64,000 nt of DNA from Sphingopyxis witflariensis (GTDB lineage: Bacteria; Pseudomonadota; Alphaproteobacteria; Sphingomonadales; Sphingomonadaceae), in contig NZ_NISJ01000009.1 in assembly GCF_002205635.1 (NCBI RefSeq), positions 62,001 to 126,000 on the forward strand, read 5' to 3'. This document shows, piece by piece, positions 25,248 through 37,909 of the stretch; within the stretch, counting starts at the first letter, position 1, and every line of letters begins with the position of its first letter. Under the pieces are notes generated by a model. The model ran no database searches and had not been told where the DNA came from. It was given only the letters and a program-made list of their open reading frames with translations. The position numbers and the translations under genes were made by a program.

Positions 25248-27334
25248 CTAAATCGTTCCGGTCACTGTCAGCTGAATATACCGGCCGAACCGGCGCTGCC
25301 GGCTTTCACTGAACGCGACCGGCCCGTCGCGCCGGTCGACGAAGACGGTGCGGTCAAAGCCTTCGCGCTCGTTCGCGAGGTTGCGGTACGACGCCTTGAC
25401 GGTGAAGCCCGCAACATTTTTATGCTCGATGAAGGCGGTAACAAACGCGCCGCCGGTATATTCATGCTCGATCGCATTCAGCCTGACGTTCGGGCTATAG
25501 CGCTCGTCGAAATAGCCGGCGCCCCACGCCAGATTGCTGCCGGGAATGTCGTGACGCAGATTCACATCGACGACATATTCCTGCCCCTCGCTCTGGTCGC
25601 GCCACAGGCTGGTCAGCGGATCGCGTACGCGGTTGCGCCGCCAGGTAACATCGCTGTTGATCCGCGCGCCCTTCCACCCCAGCGGGTCGAGCAGCAAGGT
25701 CGCCTTTGAACTGATGCGATAAAGATGCGCGGGCGGCAAATTGCCGCGGCCTTCGGTCGTCGGCGACAGCGGAATCTGGTCGACCAGATCCTGCGCATAG
25801 GCATAGGCGGCGGCGACCGACGCATTGCCCCAGCGGCCCATGTCCTGAACCAGCTCCAGCTCGGTCCGGTTCACGATCGGCGGCACCAGCTGGCCATTGC
25901 CGATATTGCCATTGTTGTTCGCAACATCGACCGAGCTTGCGAAATCGAAAAAGTCGAGCTGGTCGACGCGGCGCTGGATATGCCAGTTGATCGTAGTTTT
26001 CGGTCCGACCTTCCAGGCCAGTGCCAGCTTGCCCTTCGGCCGGACAAATCGCCGCGTCAGCCCGCCTGGGCCCGAGGAGGCCAGCTCGCTATATTCGGCG
26101 CCAAGGTTCAGCTGCGCTGTCAGATTGCTGGCCAGCGCACGGCCCCAGGTCAGTGACGCTTCGCCGCGCTTTTCCTCGACTTTTGTCTGCTCGCCGCCAA
26201 AGACGATCGGCAGAAAGTTTCCGTCGGGTTGAAGCTGCGCAAATTCGGCATCAACGTCGAGTTTGTTATACGCGCCCTCGAGTGCGACCTGCCAGTCGGT
26301 GCCGCCTGCGGTGCGCCAGCTATATTCGCTGCGCAGGATCGATTCGCTCTCGTCGGCGGCTTGCCTGAACCGCTCGCCGCTGCGCCCGCCCACGTCGCGG
26401 TCGACGATGAAGCTGTCGATAGCGGGGCTATGTTCGAAGCGGTAGAGACCTATCAGCTTGAGTCGGCCTTTGCCGAGCCCCAGCTCATAATCGCCGGCAA
26501 TGTCGAAATTACGCTCCTTTTCGGTAAAGCGAAAAGCCTCGCGGACGGTCCCGGCGCCGGGTTGAACCGAAGTTCCATCCACCCGCTCGTCGAGATTGAT
26601 CAACTGGCCGCCAAGGTTGAATTCCATTTATTTCCGTTCGCGGCGGTTCGCGCGAGCGCGGCCGAGAGGCGCGGCTGGTCGGCATCATAGCGGCCAATTT
26701 CGTCGCGGATGAACGACAGGTTGCCATCGCGGTCGAACCGCCGTTCGGGACCCCAATGGCCCTGGCGCCGCGCCTCATTCTTCAGGCTGAGCGTCACATG
26801 GGTTCCGCCGAGCTTGCCGGTCGTCGAAACCTCGCCGTTCAGCCAGTTGTCGTCGAGCCGCGGTCGCCATTCGGGCTGCCAGCGTAGCGTGGTCTCGAAC
26901 CCGTCGCTGCCCGCGCCCGCGACCAGTACGATGTTCGCCACTTGTCCGGTCAGACCGGGGACGTTCAGCCCGGCGCCATCGACGATATCGATATAGGCGA
27001 CTTCGCTTGCGGTGATGCGTGCCAGGGCCGTGCGGGCGTCGGTCGATTTATTGGCGATGCGTTCGCCGTTGATCAGCACATTCTCGGTGGCCGCGCCCAA
27101 CCCGCGTTCGCCGCCATTGGTGCCGGTGACGATCAGGAAGCCCGGCACTTTCTCGACCATATCGAGCGCGGTGCGCGGCGCAAAGCGCGAGAAGTCGGCG
27201 GCACCGTAGCGCTGCGCGCCATTCGCAGGAGTCGGCACCGCAGTCGGCGCGTCGCCTGCCGGCTCCTGCGCCGCCGCCGGAACGGCAATGGTCAGGGCGG
27301 TGCACGCTACCAGCGAAATTTTTCCGAACGACAC
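25248..27334 (-). pseudogene. TonB-dependent receptor, frameshifted
   Basis: Two overlapping frames together make one outer-membrane receptor. The upstream part (27334-26600, GTG start) has a signal peptide (VPAAAQ), a plug domain (YGAADFSRFAPRTALDMVEKVPG, TENVLINGERI) and the first barrel strands, and stops at TGA 26602-26600. The downstream part (26627-25248) continues the barrel (FNLGGQLINLDERV onward) to a hydrophobic C-terminus (GRYIQLTVTGTI). The shift must lie within the 28 bases 26600-26627, since the second frame begins right after a TAA. Adding one base restores a continuous protein of about 695 residues. This is either a real inactivating deletion or a sequencing error. Confidence 0.8.
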
Positions 27335-27433
27335 GTCTTAAGACTCCCCCGTCCGGCCACCTCCCCGTGGCCGGTTCATGCGGATAGTTCGCAATCATCA
27401 CTCTGGGTCATATTGTCTACCAACACCCGGCAG

Positions 27434-27453
27434 CCCTCGACGAGCGTCGAGGG
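27434..27453. terminator. Hairpin upstream of the receptor gene and past dapD
   Basis: CCCTCGAC and GTCGAGGG pair around GAGC, giving an 8-bp stem just past the dapD stop codon. A probable dapD terminator on the minus strand; no clear U-run. Confidence 0.5.
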
Positions 27454-27501
27454 AGAGGTCAATGGCGAGAAGGAAGCAACGCCCCCGCGACGGGAAAGGT
27501 C

Positions 27502-28344
27502 TTAGTCGCGCAGCAACTCATTGATCCCGGTCTTCGCACGGGTCTTGGCATCGACGCGTTTGACGATCACCGCGCAGTAGAGCGACGGGCCCGGGCTGCC
27601 ATCGGGCAGCGGCTTGCCGGGCAGTGCGCCGGGGACGACGACCGAATAAGCGGGGACTTCGCCGATGAAGATCTCACCTGTGGCGCGGTCGATGATCTTG
27701 GTCGATGCACCGAGGTAAACCCCCATTGACAGCACCGCGCCCTCCCGCACGATCACGCCTTCGGCCACTTCGGCGCGGGCGCCGATGAAGGCGCCGTCCT
27801 CGATGATCACAGGGCCGGCCTGCAACGGTTCGAGCACGCCGCCAATTCCGGCGCCGCCCGACAGATGGACATTGGCACCGATCTGCGCGCAACTGCCGAC
27901 GGTGGCCCAGGCATCGACCATCGACCCTTCACCGACATAGGCGCCGATGTTGACGAAGCTGGGCATCAGCACCGCGCCCTTGCTGATATGCGCGCCGTGA
28001 CGGACGATCGATCCGGGAACCGCGCGGAAGCCCGCGTCGCGAAAGCGATTTGCGTCCCAGCCGGTGAATTTCGACGGCACCTTGTCCCACCAATGCGATC
28101 CACCGGGACCGCTTTCGATCATCTCCATGTCGTTGAGGCGGAAAGACAGCAGCACGGCCTTTTTCAGCCACTGGTTGACCTGCCACGTACCACCGGCGTC
28201 ACGCTCGGCGACGCGGAAGCTGCCGTCGTCGAGTCCGGCAAGCGCGGTCTGCACGGCTTCGCGTACCGGACCCTGTGTGGTCAGGCCCAGCGTGTCGCGT
28301 GCGTCCCAGGCGGCCTCGATCGTCGATTGCAGGTCGGTGGTCAT
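27502..28344 (-). CDS. dapD: 2,3,4,5-tetrahydropyridine-2,6-dicarboxylate N-succinyltransferase
   Basis: 280 residues. DapD succinylates tetrahydrodipicolinate in lysine and diaminopimelate synthesis. The hexapeptide repeats of its left-handed beta helix are visible ([36 protein letters not shown]), and the site segment [11 protein letters not shown] is present. Its ATG overlaps the stop of the upstream HAD gene (ATGA). Confidence 0.96.
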   Translation of the reverse strand: MTTDLQSTIEAAWDARDTLGLTTQGPVREAVQTALAGLDDGSFRVAERDAGGTWQVNQWLKKAVLLSFRLNDMEMIESGPGGSHWWDKVPSKFTGWDANRFRDAGFRAVPGSIVRHGAHISKGAVLMPSFVNIGAYVGEGSMVDAWATVGSCAQIGANVHLSGGAGIGGVLEPLQAGPVIIEDGAFIGARAEVAEGVIVREGAVLSMGVYLGASTKIIDRATGEIFIGEVPAYSVVVPGALPGKPLPDGSPGPSLYCAVIVKRVDAKTRAKTGINELLRD

Positions 28345-29018
28345 AAAATCCCCAATGGTTGCGGTAATGTATCCAGCCAGTCCGATATGTCGTTCACATG
28401 GAAATCGACATGGTCCGGCAGGTGGTCGCGATGGCCGCTTTCGCTGCCATTGTCCAGCCAGACGGTGGTCATTCCCAGCGCTTTTGCCGGGGTCAGGTTG
28501 CGTGCCATATCCTCTACAAACAGGCTTTTCGCCGGATCGACATTCTGGTGCACGACCATCGCCGCATAGGCGGCCGGGTCGGGCTTGGGCGTGTAACGCG
28601 TCGCGCGAATGTCGCAGATGCCTTCGAACAGGTCGGCTATCCCGCGCGCCGCCAGCACCCGCGCCGAATAATCGGCATCGGCGTTGGTAAAGATCAGCCG
28701 CCGTCCGGGCAGGCGTTCCAGCCCCGCGCGCAGCCGCATGTCGGGGACCAGCCGGTCCATCGCGACATCATGGACGTCGACCAGAAAGGTTTCGGGATCG
28801 ACGCCGTGATGGCGCATCAACCCCGCCATGGTCGTGCCATGGTCGTGGAAATATTGCTTCTGAACCCGCCGTGCTTCTATCGCGTCGCAACCCAGCAGGC
28901 GCATGATGAACCCGCCCATACGCTCGTCGATCAGGTCGAACATCCGCGCCGACGGCGGATAGAGCGTATTGTCGAGATCGAAGATCCAGCAATCGATATG
29001 GTCGAGCGACGGGGGCAT
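28341..29018 (-). CDS. Pyrimidine 5'-nucleotidase (HAD superfamily)
   Basis: 225 residues from [22 protein letters not shown]. The HAD motif I is FDLDNTL with nucleophile D14 and acid/base D16; IFTNADADY (motif II), KPDPAAY (III) and FVEDMARNL (IV) follow. The helical cap is that of pyrimidine 5'-nucleotidases ([19 protein letters not shown]). A start five codons earlier (29033) has a slightly better ribosome site, so the start is not certain. Coupled to dapD. Confidence 0.9.
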   Translation of the reverse strand: MPPSLDHIDCWIFDLDNTLYPPSARMFDLIDERMGGFIMRLLGCDAIEARRVQKQYFHDHGTTMAGLMRHHGVDPETFLVDVHDVAMDRLVPDMRLRAGLERLPGRRLIFTNADADYSARVLAARGIADLFEGICDIRATRYTPKPDPAAYAAMVVHQNVDPAKSLFVEDMARNLTPAKALGMTTVWLDNGSESGHRDHLPDHVDFHVNDISDWLDTLPQPLGIL

Positions 29019-29067
29019 GATGAGGCGGCGCATAAAGCCTGTGGGGCGTGGCGGCAAGGCGCGCGGG

Positions 29068-29574
29068 TCAGTCGGTTCCGTCGAGGGCCACGCGCAGCGC
29101 ACGCCATCGCGTCAGCTTCGCGTCGAACCCGATCGTATGCGCCGCGCTGCTCGACGGCAGATCGACGACCGCGATGCCGTTCAGCGGCGGCAGTTGGCGG
29201 CGTCCGATCGCTGCCGCCTTGCCGCCGTTGAAAGCAATCATCCGAAGGTCGGGCAGCGTCGCTACCAACGCGCCCAAATCATGCGCTTCGGCCTCGCGGA
29301 TATCGCCGTCGCTGCTCGTTCGCCGTTCGGCGGTGCGGATGACATCCCACAGGCCGACACGCGCGTTGCGTAGCGCGGCCAGCCGGTCGGCGTAATCGAG
29401 GCTCGCCAGCGGCCGGTCCACCACCGCCCCCACCAGCCGCCAGAACTGGTTCGTCGGGTGCGCATAATATTGCCGGTCGGCGAGTGAGCGCGCGCCGGGC
29501 AGGCTGCCCAGAATCAGCAGCCGTGTGTCGGGGGTGACATGCGGGGCAAAGCTGGCGTGGCGGATGGCGGACAT
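29068..29574 (-). CDS. DNA-deoxyinosine glycosylase (uracil-DNA glycosylase superfamily)
   Basis: 168 residues from MSAIRHASFAPHVTPDTRLL. GSLPG (23-27), YYAHPTNQFW (36-45) and a late FNGGKAA-SSSAAHT pattern match UDG-superfamily enzymes that remove hypoxanthine from DNA. The longer open frame to 29850 is not conserved-looking. The gene lies head to head with the str operon. Confidence 0.88.
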   Translation of the reverse strand: MSAIRHASFAPHVTPDTRLLILGSLPGARSLADRQYYAHPTNQFWRLVGAVVDRPLASLDYADRLAALRNARVGLWDVIRTAERRTSSDGDIREAEAHDLGALVATLPDLRMIAFNGGKAAAIGRRQLPPLNGIAVVDLPSSSAAHTIGFDAKLTRWRALRVALDGTD

Positions 29575-29878
29575 AGGGGACCGATAGCGGGGCCCGAACG
29601 GCGCAACAATCTTGCTTCCTACTTGACCGGCGGAGGAATCACCGCTAGGGGCGCGCACGGTCGAAAGCGGCGGTTTGCTGCCGCATTCGGTTACAACAGC
29701 GCTGAACATTGCTGGCGCGGATGGAGCCTCCGGACGATCAACTTCGATCTGCCGGGGTCTTTTGCTGTTACAAGGTCGCCCGTTTTCCGCCAATTTTTGG
29801 GGGACCGATCGATGCTTCATCCACCGCGGTACAGTAACCGTTCGCTCCAATGGGCGGACATTTTAAGGTGAAGCATTC
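29575..29878 (+). promoter_or_regulatory. Upstream region of the str operon
   Basis: The 304 bases between the glycosylase start and rpsL must hold the str operon promoter. I see no gene. A weak match TTGACC, 16 bases, CTAGGG begins near 29633. The ribosome site AAGGTGAAG lies just before rpsL. No clear repressor site or riboswitch was seen. Confidence 0.4.
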
Positions 29879-30250
29879 ATGCCCACGATCAACCAGCTGG
29901 TCCGCAAGGGTCGGACTCCTCAGAAGGTGAAGTCCAAGGTCCCGGCGATGGACGCAAACCCGCAAAAGCGCGGCGTTTGCACCCGTGTCTATACGACGAC
30001 CCCGAAAAAGCCGAACTCGGCGCTCCGTAAGGTTGCGAAGGTCCGCCTGACCAACCAGCGCGAAGTCATCACCTACATCCCCGGCGAAGGCCACAACCTC
30101 CAGGAACATAGCGTTGTGCTGATCCGCGGCGGTCGTGTCCGCGATCTTCCCGGTGTGCGTTACCACGTCCTGCGCGGCGTGCTCGATACGCAGGGTGTGA
30201 AGGACCGCAAGCAGAGCCGTTCGAAATACGGTGCGAAGCGTCCGAAGTAA
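29879..30250 (+). CDS. rpsL: 30S ribosomal protein S12
   Basis: 123 residues, same numbering as Escherichia coli S12. Part of the decoding centre. [10 protein letters not shown] with K43 and the [11 protein letters not shown] loop are normal. Position 88, Lys in E. coli (GRVKDLPG), is Arg here (GRVRDLPG, codon CGC), the change that gives streptomycin resistance in other bacteria. First gene of the str operon. Confidence 0.98.
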   Translation: MPTINQLVRKGRTPQKVKSKVPAMDANPQKRGVCTRVYTTTPKKPNSALRKVAKVRLTNQREVITYIPGEGHNLQEHSVVLIRGGRVRDLPGVRYHVLRGVLDTQGVKDRKQSRSKYGAKRPK

Positions 30251-30323
30251 GGACCGCTTTTTCGGCTATTTGATCATCCCAGGCTGCCTTGGCGCCGGGG
30301 TGCTGTTGTAAAAGGAATTACCT

Positions 30324-30794
30324 ATGGCTCGTCGTCGTCGTCCAGAACGCCGCGAAATCCTGCCCGATCCCCGTTTCGGTGATGTTGTGCTGTCGAAATT
30401 CATGAACAGCGTCATGCTGGACGGTAAAAAGTCGACCGCCGAAGGCATCGTCTATGGCGCGCTCGAATCGGTCGAAGCCCGTGCGAAGAAGGAACCCATT
30501 GGCGTGTTCCACGAAGCGCTGGCGAACATCCGCCCGAACATTGAAGTGCGCAGCCGCCGCGTCGGTGGTGCGACCTATCAGGTTCCGGTCGAAGTCCGTC
30601 CGGACCGTGCTCAGGCCCTCGCGATTCGTTGGCTGATCACCGCTGCGCGCAACCGCAGCGAAACGACGATGGCCGCGCGCCTGTCGGGTGAGCTTCTCGA
30701 CGCCTCGAACAACCGCGGCAACGCGGTGAAGAAGCGCGAAGACACGCACCGTATGGCCGAAGCCAACCGCGCTTTCAGCCACTACCGCTGGTAA
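30324..30794 (+). CDS. rpsG: 30S ribosomal protein S7
   Basis: 156 residues. S7 nucleates assembly of the 30S head and contacts E-site tRNA. The start [20 protein letters not shown] and the [14 protein letters not shown] signature are conserved. It follows rpsL by 73 bases; in E. coli the equivalent spacer binds S7 for autoregulation, but no comparable structure is obvious here. Confidence 0.98.
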   Translation: MARRRRPERREILPDPRFGDVVLSKFMNSVMLDGKKSTAEGIVYGALESVEARAKKEPIGVFHEALANIRPNIEVRSRRVGGATYQVPVEVRPDRAQALAIRWLITAARNRSETTMAARLSGELLDASNNRGNAVKKREDTHRMAEANRAFSHYRW

Positions 30795-30843
30795 TTGCGC
30801 GGACGCCCCGGCGTCTCGCAATCGCAACAAATCTTCCTATATC

Positions 30844-30868
30844 GGGGGTGGTCAAGCTGACCGCCCCC
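30844..30868 (+). promoter_or_regulatory. Hairpin in the rpsG-fusA spacer
   Basis: GGGGGTGGTCA pairs with TGACCGCCCCC (11 pairs, one G-U) with an AGC loop, ending 19 bases before the fusA ATG. Candidate attenuator or S7-type regulatory structure; not proven. Confidence 0.45.
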
Positions 30869-30887
30869 CAAGTCCAAGGAAAAGACC

Positions 30888-32981
<2,094 letters not shown>

Positions 32982-32990
32982 TGGTCAAAA

Positions 32991-33051
32991 CCGCGCGGGC
33001 TTGCACCGCGCGGCAAGACCCTCTAAGGGCGGCGCCTGATTCAGCAGGCGC
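32991..33051 (+). promoter_or_regulatory. Two hairpins in the fusA-tuf spacer
   Basis: CCGCGCGG/CCGCGCGG (32991-33013, 7-base loop) and GCGCCTG/CAGGCGC (33032-33051, 6-base loop) lie in tandem in the 117-base spacer. They may set EF-Tu level by attenuation or RNA processing; inferred. Confidence 0.4.
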
Positions 33052-33098
33052 GTCCAGGACTGATCAACGCAAACATTGAACAAGAAGGTTATACCATC

Positions 33099-34289
33099 AT
33101 GGCCAAGGCTAAATTTGAGCGGACGAAGCCGCACTGCAACATCGGTACCATCGGTCACGTCGACCATGGCAAGACCTCGCTGACCGCAGCGATCACCAAG
33201 GTTCTCGCCGAAACGACCGGCGGCACCGCCGTCGACTTCGCGAACATCGATAAGGCTCCCGAAGAGCGCGAACGCGGCATCACCATTTCGACCGCGCACG
33301 TCGAATATGAAACCGCTGGCCGCCACTATGCGCACGTCGATTGCCCGGGCCACGCCGACTATGTGAAGAACATGATCACCGGTGCTGCCCAGATGGACGG
33401 CGCGATCCTCGTTGTGTCGGCCGCTGACGGCCCGATGCCGCAGACCAAGGAGCACATCCTGCTCGCGAAGCAGGTTGGCGTTCCCACCATGGTCGTCTTC
33501 CTCAACAAGGTTGACCAGCTGGACGATCCCGAGCTGCTCGAACTCGTCGAGATGGAAATTCGCGAAGAACTTTCGAAGCGTGGCTTCGACGGCGACAATA
33601 TTCCGATCGTCGCTGGTTCGGCGCTTGCTGCTCTTGAAAGCCGCGACGACAACATCGGCAAGGAAGCCATCCTCAAGCTGATGCAGGCCGTCGATGACTG
33701 GATCCCGCAGCCCGACCGTCCGCTCGACAAGCCCTTCCTGATGCCGATCGAAGACGTGTTCTCGATCTCGGGTCGCGGTACCGTTGTGACCGGCCGTATC
33801 GAAACCGGCATCGTCAAGGTTGGTGAAGAAGTCGAAATCGTCGGCATCAAGGACACCAAGAAGACCGTCGTGACCGGCGTCGAAATGTTCCGCAAGCTGC
33901 TCGACCAGGGCCAGGCTGGCGATAACGTCGGCGCGCTGATCCGCGGCGTTGCACGTGAAGACGTGGAACGCGGCCAGGTTCTCTGCAAGCCCGGCTCGAT
34001 CAAGCCGCACACCGAGTTCACCTCGGAAGTGTACGTCCTGTCGAAGGATGAAGGCGGCCGTCACACGCCGTTCTTCGCCAACTATCGTCCGCAGTTCTAC
34101 TTCCGCACCACGGACGTCACCGGCGAGGTCATCCTCCCCGAGGGCACCGAGATGGTTATGCCGGGCGACAACGTCCAGCTGGCAGTGAAGCTGATCGCTC
34201 CGATCGCCATGGACCCGGGTCTGCGCTTCGCGATTCGCGAAGGTGGCCGCACCGTTGGTGCAGGGGTTGTGGCGACGGTCACAAAGTAA
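33099..34289 (+). CDS. tuf: Elongation factor Tu
   Basis: 396 residues. EF-Tu delivers aminoacyl-tRNA to the ribosome. G1 GHVDHGKT at 19-26, DCPGHADY (G3) and NKVDQLDD (G4), with the two beta-barrel domains ending [11 protein letters not shown]. Only one copy lies in this window; a second copy elsewhere is common in proteobacteria. A hairpin follows before rpsJ. Confidence 0.98.
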   Translation: MAKAKFERTKPHCNIGTIGHVDHGKTSLTAAITKVLAETTGGTAVDFANIDKAPEERERGITISTAHVEYETAGRHYAHVDCPGHADYVKNMITGAAQMDGAILVVSAADGPMPQTKEHILLAKQVGVPTMVVFLNKVDQLDDPELLELVEMEIREELSKRGFDGDNIPIVAGSALAALESRDDNIGKEAILKLMQAVDDWIPQPDRPLDKPFLMPIEDVFSISGRGTVVTGRIETGIVKVGEEVEIVGIKDTKKTVVTGVEMFRKLLDQGQAGDNVGALIRGVAREDVERGQVLCKPGSIKPHTEFTSEVYVLSKDEGGRHTPFFANYRPQFYFRTTDVTGEVILPEGTEMVMPGDNVQLAVKLIAPIAMDPGLRFAIREGGRTVGAGVVATVTK

Positions 34290-34300
34290 TATAGGGCCTC

Positions 34301-34333
34301 GAGCCGCCCGATTCGGACTGATTCGGGCGGCTC
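34301..34333 (+). terminator. Hairpin after tuf
   Basis: GAGCCGCCCGA pairs perfectly with TCGGGCGGCTC (11 bp) around an 11-base loop, 12 bases past the tuf stop. The following sequence is only moderately T-rich (TAGCTTAAAGAATTTT), so it may be a partial terminator separating the str and S10 transcription units. Confidence 0.6.
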
Positions 34334-34436
34334 GTAGCTTAAAGAATTTTGATGGCCGATTCGGTCTCCATGCGGGGATCGGAGCAGGCCATTTCGGCTC
34401 TTTCGCATCGCTAGACGGGATTCGACTGGAATAGTC

Positions 34437-34748
34437 ATGGAAACGCAGAATATTCGCATTCGCCTCAAGGCCTTTGATCACCGCGTGCTCGATCAGGCCA
34501 CCACCGACATCGCCGATACGGCACGTCGTACGGGGGCACTCATTCGCGGCCCTATCCCGCTGCCGACGCGCATAGAAAAATTCACCGTGAACCGCGGTCC
34601 GCATGTCGACAAAAAGTCGCGCGAGCAGTTCGAGGTACGTACCCACAAGCGGCTGCTCGACATCGTTCAGCCCACCCCGCAGACCGTCGATGCGCTGATG
34701 AAGCTCGACCTTGCTGCTGGCGTGAACGTCGAAATCAAGTTGGCCTAA
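34437..34748 (+). CDS. rpsJ: 30S ribosomal protein S10
   Basis: 103 residues. S10 is in the 30S head and is NusE in antitermination complexes. The start [20 protein letters not shown] and [26 protein letters not shown] are conserved. First gene of the S10 operon, but followed by an unusually long 302-base gap before rplC. Confidence 0.98.
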   Translation: METQNIRIRLKAFDHRVLDQATTDIADTARRTGALIRGPIPLPTRIEKFTVNRGPHVDKKSREQFEVRTHKRLLDIVQPTPQTVDALMKLDLAAGVNVEIKLA

Positions 34749-35050
34749 GCCAACGCAACCCCGGATCTGATCCGGGGTCTCTATCGGCAGGACACTTCGG
34801 TGACTGCATTGTTCGGCGCGATCCGGACCGACGATAGGGTGGATACCGCCGGACCTCTTCTTCGGAAGAAATATGGTTCGGGCTGCGTCCCCCGTCTCGC
34901 CGCTTCTCCTTCGGGAAGGTGGCACCTCAGCCCGGACGGGGCGAAGCATCGAAATTATGGGCTGGGACGGGTTTCCATCGAGATTTGCCTTGATGGGGGC
35001 CCACACGCCGTGCGGAATGGTCCGCCCGGCCTCTGTTGAGGAGTTAGATC
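34749..35050 (+). promoter_or_regulatory. Long rpsJ-rplC spacer with hairpins
   Basis: 302 bases without a convincing gene. It opens with the perfect hairpin ACCCCGGAT-CTG-ATCCGGGGT (34758-34778), related to the repeat near 13540, and contains smaller stems such as CTTCTTCGGAAGAA (34857-34870). The ribosome site of rplC (GAGGAG) ends it. It may be an attenuator or leader with its own promoter, or an insertion of a palindromic repeat. Confidence 0.45.
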
Positions 35051-35827
35051 ATGCGGACTGGCGTGATCGCGAAGAAAATGGGGATGACCCGCCTGTTTCA
35101 GGACGACGGCCGCCACGTGCCCGTCACTGTCCTGAGCCTCGAAGGCTGTCAGGTTATCTCTGTGCGCGAACAAGAACGTGACGGCTATGTGGCCGTTCAG
35201 CTCGGTGCAGGTTCGGCGAAGGCGAAGAATGTCGCCAAGCCGCAGCGCGGCGCTTTCGGCAAGGCCGAAGTGGAGCCCAAGGCGAAGATCGTCGAATTCC
35301 GCGTCGCTGACGACGCGACGCTCGACGTCGGCGCCGAACTGTCGGCTGACCATTTCGTCGCCGGCCAGATCGTCGACATCCAGGGCGTGACCCAGGGCAA
35401 GGGCTTTGCCGGCGCTATGAAGCGTTGGGGTTTCGGCGGCATGCGCGCCAGCCACGGCGTCTCGATCAGCCACCGTGCACACGGTTCGACCGGTAACCGT
35501 CAGGATCCGGGCCGCGTCTTCAAGAACAAGAAGATGGCCGGCCACATGGGCGCCCGCAATCGCACCCAGCAGAATCTCGAAGTCGTTCGCACGGACGTCG
35601 AGCGCGGCCTCATCTTCGTCAAGGGCTCGGTCCCTGGCTCGAAGGGTGGCTGGCTGATGGTCCGCGACGCGGTCAAGCTGCCGCGTCACCCCGAGGCCCC
35701 CTATCCGGCGGGCGTCAAGATCGCGGCGAATGCCAATCAAGAAGTCCCGGCGGATGCACCGGTAGAGACCCCGACGGAAACCGTCGTCGTCGATACCGCG
35801 ACCACCGACGGCGCACAGGAGTCCTGA
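35051..35827 (+). CDS. rplC: 50S ribosomal protein L3
   Basis: 258 residues, longer than the roughly 210 of E. coli L3. The core [36 protein letters not shown] and [11 protein letters not shown] is normal. The extra length is a C-terminal tail of about 30 residues rich in Pro, Thr, Val and acidic residues ([19 protein letters not shown]). rplD starts 2 bases later. Confidence 0.97.
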   Translation: MRTGVIAKKMGMTRLFQDDGRHVPVTVLSLEGCQVISVREQERDGYVAVQLGAGSAKAKNVAKPQRGAFGKAEVEPKAKIVEFRVADDATLDVGAELSADHFVAGQIVDIQGVTQGKGFAGAMKRWGFGGMRASHGVSISHRAHGSTGNRQDPGRVFKNKKMAGHMGARNRTQQNLEVVRTDVERGLIFVKGSVPGSKGGWLMVRDAVKLPRHPEAPYPAGVKIAANANQEVPADAPVETPTETVVVDTATTDGAQES

Positions 35828-35829
35828 TC

Positions 35830-36456
35830 ATGAAGGTCAAGGTTCACACCATCGACGGCAAGGCCGGCGCAGACATCGATCTCAATGACGACGTGTTCGG
35901 CGTCGACGCGCGTGCCGACATCCTCCATCGTGTCGTCAGCTGGCAGCTCGAAAAGCGCCGTGGTCCGGCTCGCGCCGCCCGCGAACGCAGCGACGTGTCG
36001 CGCACCGGCAAGAAGTTCGGCAATCAGAAGGGCGGCGGTACCGCTCGTCACGGCGATCGCGCAGCTCCGATCTTCATCGGCGGCGGCAAGGCACACGGCC
36101 CGCGGGCCCGCACCTTCGGCCACTCGCTGAACAAGAAGATCCGCACGCTTGGCCTGAAAATGGCACTGAGCGACAAGGCAAAGGGCGGCAAGATCCTCGT
36201 TCTCGACACGCTCGAGCTCAAGGATGCCAAGACCAAGGCACTCGCCGGCCAGCTCGGCAAGCTCGAACTCGGCAATCGCGCATTGTTCATCGACGGTGAT
36301 GCAGTGCACGAAAGCTTCGCCATGGCGTCGGCCAACCTCATCGGTATCGATTCGATGCCGGCGATGGGTGCCAACGTTTATGACATTTTGCGCGCCGATA
36401 CGCTGGTCCTGACCCGCGCCGGCCTCGAAAAGCTGGAGGCACGCTTCAATGGCTAA
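35830..36456 (+). CDS. rplD: 50S ribosomal protein L4
   Basis: 208 residues. L4 lines the exit tunnel. [39 protein letters not shown] is the tunnel loop and RNA-binding region. Its 3' end overlaps rplW by 8 bases, a tight coupling. In E. coli L4 represses this operon; no equivalent leader could be assigned. Confidence 0.97.
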   Translation: MKVKVHTIDGKAGADIDLNDDVFGVDARADILHRVVSWQLEKRRGPARAARERSDVSRTGKKFGNQKGGGTARHGDRAAPIFIGGGKAHGPRARTFGHSLNKKIRTLGLKMALSDKAKGGKILVLDTLELKDAKTKALAGQLGKLELGNRALFIDGDAVHESFAMASANLIGIDSMPAMGANVYDILRADTLVLTRAGLEKLEARFNG

Positions 36457-36757
36457 GGCAAAAACAGTCGACGCGCGTCACTATGACGTGATCCTCGCTC
36501 CGGTGATCACCGAAAAGTCGACGATGCTCAGCGAAAACAACGCAGTGGTGTTCAAGGTCGCAAATGATGCGACCAAGCCCGCCATCAAGGCAGCCGTAGA
36601 GGCGCTGTTCGATGTCAAGGTGATCGGCGTGAACACGCTCATCACCAAGGGCAAGACCAAGCGCTGGAAGGGCAAGCCCTACACCCGCAGCGACGTGAAG
36701 AAGGCGGTTGTTCGTCTGGCCGAAGGCCAGTCGATCGACGTCACGACCGGCGTCTGA
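36449..36757 (+). CDS. rplW: 50S ribosomal protein L23
   Basis: 102 residues. L23 sits at the tunnel exit and docks trigger factor and [24 protein letters not shown] and [26 protein letters not shown] are typical. Starts within the last codons of rplD. Confidence 0.97.
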   Translation: MAKAKTVDARHYDVILAPVITEKSTMLSENNAVVFKVANDATKPAIKAAVEALFDVKVIGVNTLITKGKTKRWKGKPYTRSDVKKAVVRLAEGQSIDVTTGV

Positions 36758-36778
36758 TTGTAGGAAGAGGCAGAGAAA

Positions 36779-37630
36779 ATGGCACTTAAATCCTATAATC
36801 CGACGAGCCCCGGCCAGCGCGGCCTGATCCTCATCGATCGGTCCTCGCTTTGGAAGGGCAAGCCCGTCAAGGGGCTGACCGAAGGCAAGAGCAAGACCGG
36901 CGGCCGCAACAACAAGGGTCATGTGACCTCGCGTGGCATCGGCGGCGGTCACAAGCAGCGTTATCGCATCGTCGATTTCAAGCGCCGCCTGTGGGACGTC
37001 GAAGGCACGGTTGAGCGTCTGGAATATGACCCCAACCGCACCGCCTTCATCGCGCTGATCAACTATGGCAAAGACGAAGCCGGCAAGGACCGCGTCGCTT
37101 ACATCCTGGCGCCGCAGCGTCTGGCCGTTGGCGACAAGATCATCGCGGGCAAGAAGACCGACGTGAAGCCGGGCAATGCGATGGAATTGTCGCAGATGCC
37201 GGTCGGCACGATCGTCCACAACATCGAGATGAAGCCGGGCAAGGGTGGCCAGATTGCCCGTTCGGCTGGCACTTATGCACAGGTCGTCGGTCGTGACCGC
37301 GGTCTCGTCATCGTGCGACTCGGTTCGGGCGAGCAGCGTTATATTCGCGGCGATTGCATGGGTACGGTGGGCGCGGTTTCGAACCCCGACAACACCAACC
37401 AGACGCTCGCAAAGGCTGGCCGTCGTCGTTGGATGGGCGTTCGCCCGCTGACCCGCGGTGTTGCGAAGAACCCGGTCGATCACCCGCACGGCGGCGGCGA
37501 AGGCCGTACCTCGGGCGGCCGTCACCCGGTTACCCCATGGGGCAAGCCGACGAAGGGTGCGCGTACGCGCCATAACAAGTCGACCGACAAGATGATTATC
37601 CGGTCGCGTCACGCGAAGAAGAAGAGGTAA
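36779..37630 (+). CDS. rplB: 50S ribosomal protein L2
   Basis: 283 residues. L2 is required for subunit joining and peptidyl transfer. [42 protein letters not shown] and the C-terminal [21 protein letters not shown], with the critical His, are present. Confidence 0.98.
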   Translation: MALKSYNPTSPGQRGLILIDRSSLWKGKPVKGLTEGKSKTGGRNNKGHVTSRGIGGGHKQRYRIVDFKRRLWDVEGTVERLEYDPNRTAFIALINYGKDEAGKDRVAYILAPQRLAVGDKIIAGKKTDVKPGNAMELSQMPVGTIVHNIEMKPGKGGQIARSAGTYAQVVGRDRGLVIVRLGSGEQRYIRGDCMGTVGAVSNPDNTNQTLAKAGRRRWMGVRPLTRGVAKNPVDHPHGGGEGRTSGGRHPVTPWGKPTKGARTRHNKSTDKMIIRSRHAKKKR

Positions 37631-37633
37631 GCC

Positions 37634-37909
37634 ATGGCTCGCTCGGTCTGGAAGGGTCCGTTCGTGGACCTCCATCTGCTCAAGAAAGCCGAAACGGCAC
37701 AGGACGGCAGCAGCAATGCTCCGATCAAAACCTGGTCGCGTCGGTCCACCATCCTGCCGCAGTTCGTGGGGCTGACCTTCAACGTCTACAACGGCCGCAA
37801 GTTCGTGCCGGTGTCGGTCAACGAAGATATGGTCGGCATGAAGCTGGGTGAATTTGCGCCGACGCGCTTCTTCCCCGGTCACGCTGCCGACAAGAAGGGC
37901 AAACGCTAA
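37634..37909 (+). CDS. rpsS: 30S ribosomal protein S19
   Basis: 91 residues. [18 protein letters not shown] and the [25 protein letters not shown] core are conserved; binds 16S rRNA in the head. The stop overlaps the rplV start (TAATG). Confidence 0.98.
   Translation: MARSVWKGPFVDLHLLKKAETAQDGSSNAPIKTWSRRSTILPQFVGLTFNVYNGRKFVPVSVNEDMVGMKLGEFAPTRFFPGHAADKKGKR

Noticed and set aside
26600..26627. Programmed frameshift in the receptor gene
   Set aside because: No slippery heptamer or downstream structure is visible, and receptors of this type are not known to use frameshifting.
32985..35006. 673-residue minus-strand open frame over tuf and rpsJ
   Set aside because: It crosses two certain genes and their spacers antisense; no homology pattern.
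34800..35039. 79-residue open frame in the rpsJ-rplC gap
   Set aside because: GTG start with no ribosome site, composition unlike a protein, and it runs through hairpin sequences.
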